This document shows positions 58,896 through 64,000 of a DNA stretch of 64,000 nucleotides, in pieces. A program made the position numbers and the translations under genes. The notes under the pieces are model-generated. The model saw only the letters and a list, made by a program, of their open reading frames with translations. It had not been told where the DNA came from and searched no databases. Position 1 is the first letter of the stretch; each line of letters starts with the position of its first letter. The DNA comes from Halorubrum rutilum (GTDB lineage Archaea > Halobacteriota > Halobacteria > Halobacteriales > Haloferacaceae): NCBI RefSeq assembly GCF_024494565.1, contig NZ_JANHDN010000005.1, positions 124,001-188,000 on the forward strand, written 5' to 3'.

Positions 58896-59878
58896 CCCCG
58901 GCGGCGCCCGCCGCGGTCGCGTCGGTCCTCCCGTCGAGCGCCCCCTTCGACCTCCTCTCGCGGCTCGTCGGGCTGTGGAGCGACGGGCTCGGCTGGGTCG
59001 GCGAGAGGCTCGGGATCGCGATGCTGGAGTACGTCTTCATGCACCACGCCTTCCTCGTCGGCGCGCTCATCGCGGTGATGGCGCCGCTTATCGGCACCTT
59101 CCTCGTCCACCGCCAGCTCGCGCTCATCGGCGACGCGCTCGCGCACACCGCGTTCGCGGGCGTCGCCGTCGGGCTGTTCGTCAACTCCGTGCTCGGGACG
59201 GGGATCTCGCCGTACGTCACGGCCGTGGTCGTCGCCGTGATCGCCGCGCTGGCGATCGAGCTGATCTCGGAGACCACCGACGCGTACAACGACGTGTCGA
59301 TGGCGATCGTGCTCTCGACCGGCTTCGCGCTCGGCGCGGTCCTCATCAGTTTAAATACCGGCGGGCTCGCGGTCGGGATCAACCAGTACCTGTTCGGGAA
59401 CCTCTCGACGGTCTCCCGGGAGAACGCCGTCCTGCTGGTCGCGCTCTTCGCGATCGTCTCGCTCGTCGTCACGGTCACGTACAAACAGCTGCTGTACGTC
59501 ACGTTCGACGAGACTGCCGCGCGGGTCGCCGGGATCGACGTCCCGTGGTACAACCGCCTGATGACGACGCTGACCGCGCTCGTCGTCGTCGGCGCGATGC
59601 AGATCATGGGCGTCATCCTCGTCGCCGCGATGCTCGTCGTGCCCGTCGCGGCCGCCGCCCAGCTCGCCCGCGGCTTCCGCGAGGCCCTGCTCGCGTCGGT
59701 CGTGCTGGCGCAGATCGCGGTGATCGTCGGGATCACGCTGTCGTTCAGCTACAACACGACCGCCGGCGGCACCATCGTCCTCGTCGCCGTCGGCGTCTAC
59801 GTCGCCGCGGTGCTCGCCGGGAAGGCCCGGTCGCGACGGGCGGGGGACGACGTCGATCGCCCGGAGCCGGCGGAGTAG
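58892..59878 (+). CDS. znuB: Zinc-type ABC transporter permease
   Basis: A 328-residue permease with about eight helices. Family features are FLVHRQLALIGDALAHTAFA, GVAVGLFVNSVLGTGISPYV, NQYLFGNLSTVSRENAVLLV and MTTLTALVVVGAMQIMGVIL. GTG at 58892 overlaps the znuC stop (GTGA). A start 100-150 bases further in cannot be excluded, because the first 45 residues are not conserved in appearance. It is the last gene of the operon. Confidence 0.92.
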   Translation: MTPAAPAAVASVLPSSAPFDLLSRLVGLWSDGLGWVGERLGIAMLEYVFMHHAFLVGALIAVMAPLIGTFLVHRQLALIGDALAHTAFAGVAVGLFVNSVLGTGISPYVTAVVVAVIAALAIELISETTDAYNDVSMAIVLSTGFALGAVLISLNTGGLAVGINQYLFGNLSTVSRENAVLLVALFAIVSLVVTVTYKQLLYVTFDETAARVAGIDVPWYNRLMTTLTALVVVGAMQIMGVILVAAMLVVPVAAAAQLARGFREALLASVVLAQIAVIVGITLSFSYNTTAGGTIVLVAVGVYVAAVLAGKARSRRAGDDVDRPEPAE

Positions 59879-59937
59879 CCGGCCGTCCCACCGCGCCGGT
59901 CGCGGAGAGGCCGCCGAGCGCGAGCGGGGCGCCGCGG

Positions 59938-60630
59938 TCAGCGCTCGGTGACGCCCTCGGCGTCCATCCGGCTGACCTCCTCTTCGAGCCACTCGCGGAT
60001 CCACTTCACGCGCTTGATGCGCTGGTGTGCGATGCTCTCGGCGGTGTCGGAGACGACGCGCTCGGTGTGGTCGTGCGCGCGCTGGAGCACGCGGTCGACC
60101 ATCTTCGCGGCGTCCATGTGCGTCCGGGACTCGTACCCCATCCGCAGCAGCATCAGCACGGCGCCGTTGGCGCCGACCTTGTCGAGCAGGTCGGCCTCCA
60201 TCAGGCACCGGCTCTCGAGCGACACGTCCGCGAGGTCGCCCGTGTACGAGTGGTCGACGACCGCCCCGCACACCTCCTCGACGAACGACTCGGGGTAGTC
60301 GCCGCGGCTCTGCAGGTACTCGCGGGCGACGCGGGCGCCGGCCTCGGCGTGGACGTCCTGTTCCGCCTCCAGCTTCGCGACGTCGTGGAACACCGCGGCG
60401 ACCCGGACCACGTCGACGTCGGCGCCCTCGGCCTCGGCGATCTCGGTCGCGAGGTCGACGACGTTGACGATGTGGTTGAACCGGTAGTCCGCGGAGTGCC
60501 ACGGGTACCAGCGCATCCGACCGCCGTCCTCCTCGCTCTCGACGCTGGCCGCGAGGTAGTCCCGCACGAACCCCATCATCTCCTCGAAGTCCTCGTCGCT
60601 CACCTCCGTTTCCTTAATCTCGACGCCCAC
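59938..60630 (-). CDS. HD-domain phosphohydrolase-like protein
   Basis: A 230-residue helical protein. The HD metal motif is AAVFHDVAKLEAEQDVHAEA near residues 80-100. WHSADYRFNHIVNVVDLATE supplies the first His, and CGAVVDHSYTGDL and CLMEADLLDKVGANGA the later ligands. Such enzymes hydrolyse nucleotides or related phosphate esters; the substrate is unknown. GTG at 60630 (MGVEIKETEVSDED) is preferred because GAGGTG lies six bases ahead of it; the GTG at 60639 is the alternative. Confidence 0.86.
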   Translation of the reverse strand: MGVEIKETEVSDEDFEEMMGFVRDYLAASVESEEDGGRMRWYPWHSADYRFNHIVNVVDLATEIAEAEGADVDVVRVAAVFHDVAKLEAEQDVHAEAGARVAREYLQSRGDYPESFVEEVCGAVVDHSYTGDLADVSLESRCLMEADLLDKVGANGAVLMLLRMGYESRTHMDAAKMVDRVLQRAHDHTERVVSDTAESIAHQRIKRVKWIREWLEEEVSRMDAEGVTER

Positions 60631-60759
60631 GGGGACCACCTCGGGCGAAAAACTCGTGATTCATTACCGTAACCGAGGAGCGTTTCGTTCTTAGTCGTTA
60701 CGACGGGCGGCGATCCGCGGCGCTGGGGCCGCGATCGTCGGGCGTCGGCCGCCTCGGCG

Positions 60760-60819
60760 GCGCGGCGGCTCCCGGGACCGCGCGGCGGTTCTCCGAGCCG
60801 CGCGGGGGCTCTCGGCCGC
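60760..60819. repeat. 20-bp degenerate tandem repeat, three units
   Basis: Units 60760-60779, 60780-60799 and 60800-60819 begin GCGCGGCGG, GCGCGGCGG and GCGCGGGGG and share further positions. The array occupies the 238-base gap before the cation diffusion facilitator gene. The rest of that gap has only a TATA-like GGTTCTTAAG (60835-60844). Confidence 0.7.
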
Positions 60820-60868
60820 CGATCGAAACGGCGAGGTTCTTAAGCACGCCCGGCGACGACCCGGACGT

Positions 60869-61822
60869 ATGTGGCGCCCCTGGGGTGACGGCGAGAAGGC
60901 CCGATTCCGGCTGGCCGCGGGGGCGAACATCCTCGGCAACGCGGTGAAGATCGCGGTCGTCGGGGCCACCGGGCTAGCGTTCGGGAGCGTCGCGCTGCTC
61001 GCCGACGCCGCCCACTCGGTCGCCGACCTCGTCGCCAGCGCGGTCGTCTTCGTCTGGGGGGGCGCCCGCTACGACGACGCCGACGAGACGCACCCCCACG
61101 GCCACCAGCGGATCGAACCGCTGGCGGCGCTGTTCGTCGGCGCGACCATCTTCCTGCTCGGCGCGTTGCTGCTGCGGGAGTCCGTCTCGGAGTTCCTCGG
61201 GTCGCCGGAGATCACGGCGAGCCCCGTCCTCGTCGCGGCGCTGGCGTTCGCGCTGGTCGACATGTACCTCCTCTACCGGTACACCGAGCGGGTCAACGCG
61301 ACCCTCGGGTCGACGGCGCTGACCGCGCTGGCGGCCGACTGCCTCAACGACATCTACACCACCGTCGCGGCGCTTGTCGGGGTGGTCGGCGCGCTGTTCG
61401 GGTTCCCCGTCCTCGACCCCGTCGCCGGCGCGCTGGTCAGCGTCCTCGTCGTCTACCAGGGGATCGAGATCGCCCGCGAGAACGTCACCTACCTCGTCGG
61501 CGCGGCGCCGCCGGCCGGGGACCGCGACCGCGTGATCGAGGCGCTCCGCGAACACCCGGCCGTTGAGGGCGTCCACGACCTGACGGTGTTCTACGACGGG
61601 ACCGACCTGGAGGTCGAGGTCCACGTCGAGGTCGACGGCGAGATGACGCTCCGGGAGGCCCACGACGTCGAGACCCAGCTCGTCACCGGCCTCCGCGACC
61701 TGCGCGACGTCGGCGACGTCCACGTCCACCTCGACCCGTCCGGCCTCGGCGAGTGGAAGGACGCCGACGACGCGGGCGAGGGGTCCGGTCCGGCCCCCGA
61801 ACCGGGGACCCGCGACGCCTGA
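60869..61822 (+). CDS. Cation diffusion facilitator family transporter
   Basis: A metal/proton antiporter of 317 residues with six helices. Metal-site residues appear in ALLADAAHSVADLVASAVVF (helix 2, H-D-x3-D variant) and ALAADCLNDIYTTVAALVGV (helix 5). A C-terminal cytoplasmic domain of the ferredoxin-like type follows (about 205-300, VEGVHDLTVFYDGTDLEVEV). It exports Zn2+, Mn2+ or Fe2+ from the cell. It lies close to the znu operon, so uptake and efflux of divalent metal may be encoded near each other. Confidence 0.9.
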   Translation: MWRPWGDGEKARFRLAAGANILGNAVKIAVVGATGLAFGSVALLADAAHSVADLVASAVVFVWGGARYDDADETHPHGHQRIEPLAALFVGATIFLLGALLLRESVSEFLGSPEITASPVLVAALAFALVDMYLLYRYTERVNATLGSTALTALAADCLNDIYTTVAALVGVVGALFGFPVLDPVAGALVSVLVVYQGIEIARENVTYLVGAAPPAGDRDRVIEALREHPAVEGVHDLTVFYDGTDLEVEVHVEVDGEMTLREAHDVETQLVTGLRDLRDVGDVHVHLDPSGLGEWKDADDAGEGSGPAPEPGTRDA

Positions 61823-61931
61823 CCCGGATCGGGATGGGCCGGAACGCCTGACCCGGTCCGGAACGGGAGGCCGAGCCTCCAGAGCCCTCGCTCGTCGTGT
61901 GGGTTTTGCCCGTCGCGCCCCTACCTCGGGT

Positions 61932-62621
61932 ATGTTCGGACGCCGCTGGCTGGAGATGACGTGGCGCGACGGGCTGTTCTGCCACTGGCCGGTCGACTCC
62001 GCGGTCGTCGACGAGACGCTTCCCGAGCGGCTCTCGGTCGCCACGCACGACGGCGACGCGTACCTCGGCGTCGTCGCGTTCGTGATGGACGGGATCCGGC
62101 CGCGCGGGTCGCCCGTCGGCCTCTCGTTCCCGGAGCTCAACCTCCGGACCTACGTCGAAGGTCCCGCGGGCCCCGGGGTCTACTTCTACAACCTCGACGC
62201 CGACGACCGCCTCGGCGTCGCGGTCGCCCGGCGCCTGTTCGCCCTGCCGTACTACCGGGCCGAGATGAGCGCGACGCGGTCCCGGGCCGGCGAGGGCGTC
62301 CGGTTCCGGAGCCGCCGGACGCACCGCGGCGTCCCGAGCGCGCGGTTCGACGCGACCTACGAGCCGACCGGCGAGGCGTTCGCGGCCGAGCCGGGGTCGC
62401 TCGACGCGTTCCTCGTCGAGAACTACCGGTTCTACGCTCACGGAGACCGCCTCTACCGCGGGGAGATCGCGCACGAGCCGTGGACGCTGCGCGAGGGGAC
62501 GGCCGAGCTCCGGGCGAACACGCTGTTCGAGGCGAACGGCTTCGAGCGCCCGGACGGCGAGCCGATCGTCCACTGTGCCGACCCGATCGACGTGAGCGCG
62601 GACCGGATCCGGCGGGTCTGA
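61932..62621 (+). CDS. DUF2071 (YqjF-like) family protein
   Basis: A 229-residue protein resembling the YqjF family, whose fold recalls acetoacetate decarboxylase. It begins MFGRRWLEMTWRDGLFCHWP. Conserved parts include FPELNLRTYVEGPAGPGVYF, ARRLFALPYYRAEMSATRSR, FLVENYRFYAHGDRLYRGEI and AHEPWTLREGTAEL. No enzyme activity is established. The ATG at 61932 fits the family start. Confidence 0.88.
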   Translation: MFGRRWLEMTWRDGLFCHWPVDSAVVDETLPERLSVATHDGDAYLGVVAFVMDGIRPRGSPVGLSFPELNLRTYVEGPAGPGVYFYNLDADDRLGVAVARRLFALPYYRAEMSATRSRAGEGVRFRSRRTHRGVPSARFDATYEPTGEAFAAEPGSLDAFLVENYRFYAHGDRLYRGEIAHEPWTLREGTAELRANTLFEANGFERPDGEPIVHCADPIDVSADRIRRV

Positions 62622-62693
62622 TCCGCCCGGACTTATACGTCGGCGTCGACAACGGCGGCGTATGACACGCGGACACGCGTCGGGGGAGCGCCG

Positions 62694-63158
62694 ATGACGG
62701 CACAGTCGCTGCATCCCCGAATCCAGGTCGTGTGGGTCCTCCGCGCGGTGCTCGTCGCCGCGGTGCTCTCCCTCCCGTTCGCCGGCGCGTTCTACCTCGA
62801 CCGGCTCCCGCGGTGGGCGCCGGTCGCCGCCGCCGGCGCCTTCCTCGCCCTCGGCGTGACGCACGCCGTGCTCAAGTACCGGCGCTGGAGCTACGAGATC
62901 CGCGAGGACGCGCTGTACCTCGACCGCGGCGTGGTGACGCAGGTCCGGACGACGGTGCCGCTGGTGCGGATCCAGCACGTCGACTCCCGGCGCGGGCCGG
63001 TCGAGCGCGGCGTCGGGCTCGCCTCCTGCGTCGTCTACACGGCCGGCTCCCGCGGCGCCGACGTCCGGATCCCGGGGCTGACGCCGGACGGCGCGAGCGA
63101 CCTCCGCGAGGAGCTGAAGCGACTGGCGATCCGCGCGGACGGGGAGGACGCGGTGTGA
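62694..63158 (+). CDS. Membrane protein with bacterial PH-like domain (YdbS-type)
   Basis: A 154-residue protein with two helices (about 13-32 and 42-62), followed by a bPH2 domain (RWSYEIREDALYLDRGVVTQ, VRTTVPLVRIQHVDSRRGPV, ERGVGLASCVVYTAGSRGAD). The pairing with a larger PH-domain membrane protein is typical of the YdbS-YdbT pair, whose function in membranes is poorly known. Its stop overlaps the next start. Confidence 0.88.
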   Translation: MTAQSLHPRIQVVWVLRAVLVAAVLSLPFAGAFYLDRLPRWAPVAAAGAFLALGVTHAVLKYRRWSYEIREDALYLDRGVVTQVRTTVPLVRIQHVDSRRGPVERGVGLASCVVYTAGSRGADVRIPGLTPDGASDLREELKRLAIRADGEDAV

Positions 63159-64000
63159 AGCTCGCGCCCCGGTCGGTCCCGTACCGCGCGCTCCAGAAGG
63201 TGTCGGGGTTCGTCGTGGTCGCCTTCTTCGTCGTCAACAGCAACGACTTCGGACTCCCGATCGCGGTCGGTGCGGGCGGGGCGATCCTCCTCGCCGCGCT
63301 CGCGTACCAGGTCGCCTACTACCGGCGGTTCGAGTACGAGCTCACGGAGGACACGCTCGACATCTCCTCCGGCGTGATCTCGCGCCGCGAGCGGGAGATC
63401 CCCTACCGACGGATCCAGAACGTCGACGTGAGCCAGAGCGTGATCCAGCGGGCGATCGGCATCGCCGCGGTCGACCTGGAGACCGCGGGCGGCTCCTCCA
63501 CCGAGGGGTCGATCCGGTTCGTCACGCCCGACGAGGCGACCCGGATCCGCCGCGAGGTCCAACGGCGCAAGTCGGGCTCGTCGGACGGCGAGTCGACCGG
63601 GGCGGCGGGGACCGACGAGGCCGCCGACGGCGACGCGGTCGGTCCGGAGGAGGAGGAGCTGTTCGCCATCTCGCCGGGCGAGCTCGCCTTGGTCGGCGCG
63701 CTCTCGTTCGACGGGCGGCTCATCGGGCTGCTGGCGTTCCTGAGCTCGGGGTCGGTCCCGGTGCTCTCCGGGTACATCCCCGAGGCGTCCGCCGCCGCGC
63801 TCACCGCGACCGCGGTCGTCGCCGTCGGCGCGCTGTTCCTCGTGTCGTGGGTCCTCGGCGCGGGGGTCGCGTTCTCGAACTACTACGGCTTCCGCCTCTC
63901 GCGCGCCGGCGACGAGCTCCGGTACGAGCGCGGGCTGTTCCGCCGGTACAGCGGCTCGATCCCGACCGAGAAGGTGCAGACGCTGACGGTCTCCGACAAC
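63155..64000 (+). CDS. Membrane protein with repeated PH-like domains (YdbT-type), cut by window end
   Basis: The first 282 residues are visible, beginning at a GTG inside the last codons of the preceding gene (MKLAPRSVPYRALQKVSGFV). Two helices (about 15-55) precede a first bPH2 domain (RRFEYELTEDTLDISSGVIS, RREREIPYRRIQNVDVSQSV). An acidic linker follows, then two further helices, and the start of a second PH-like unit (GFRLSRAGDELRYERGLFRR) runs off the end. Full length is probably about 500 residues. Confidence 0.85.
   Translation, partial: MKLAPRSVPYRALQKVSGFVVVAFFVVNSNDFGLPIAVGAGGAILLAALAYQVAYYRRFEYELTEDTLDISSGVISRREREIPYRRIQNVDVSQSVIQRAIGIAAVDLETAGGSSTEGSIRFVTPDEATRIRREVQRRKSGSSDGESTGAAGTDEAADGDAVGPEEEELFAISPGELALVGALSFDGRLIGLLAFLSSGSVPVLSGYIPEASAAALTATAVVAVGALFLVSWVLGAGVAFSNYYGFRLSRAGDELRYERGLFRRYSGSIPTEKVQTLTVSDN

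Overview
The window is high-GC archaeal DNA from a haloarchaeon, most likely Halorubrum or a close relative. The evidence is strongly acidic proteins (Asp/Glu-rich tails and linkers), archaeal information-processing genes (eL39, eL31, eIF6, eL20, prefoldin alpha, FtsY, aIF2-beta, initiator tRNA), GatCA, and haloarchaeal families such as GfcR and zinc-type glucose dehydrogenase. Many starts have a TATA-like box about 23-30 bases upstream, so they look leaderless. It reads as ordinary chromosome: no transposase, integrase, phage genes or CRISPR array were seen.

Layout. 0.2-5.6 kb: small conserved genes, gatC-gatA, a stress protein, an aminotransferase and ribH. 6-13 kb: msrA between two inverted copies of a repeat, an M20 peptidase, the eL39-eL31-eIF6 and eL20-pfdA-ftsY translation/secretion block, and an acyl-CoA ligase. 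13.6-14.6 kb: initiator tRNA-Met with a duplicated 3' end nearby, then aIF2-beta. 14.6-24.4 kb: an XPD-like helicase, dph2, a MinD-like ATPase beside a RecA-fold protein without a P-loop, an FKBP isomerase and a CYTH protein. 24.4-32 kb: MaoC, CitE-like lyase, glutamate dehydrogenase, dph6, a monothiol glutaredoxin, and gfcR-glucose dehydrogenase. 33-42.5 kb: a nine-gene Mrp-type Na+/H+ antiporter operon. 42.6-49 kb: coaBC, a DUF63 protein, an Lrp regulator, archaeal phosphopantothenate synthetase and methylmalonyl-CoA mutase. 49-57 kb: a potassium/osmotic cluster (two Usp genes, two TrkH, TrkA, MscS). 57-60 kb: a zinc-type ABC transporter behind a palindrome-rich promoter. 60.6-64 kb: a cation diffusion facilitator, DUF2071 and a PH-domain pair that runs off the window.

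The genes are mainly about ion balance (Mrp, Trk, MscS, Znu, CDF), translation (GatCA, ribosomal proteins, aIF2-beta, diphthamide genes) and CoA and central carbon metabolism.

The most unusual feature is a family of five dispersed, non-coding elements of about 255-330 bp (1-117, 5742-6031, 6738-7081, 29405-29697, 43887-44219). In each complete copy a TATA-like box lies 24-26 bases before a shared CCTGYGAG-type start, followed by two hairpins and a long terminal stem. The stem sequences differ between copies but the two arms stay complementary. This looks like a repeated structured RNA, or a hairpin-based mobile repeat, that I do not recognise.
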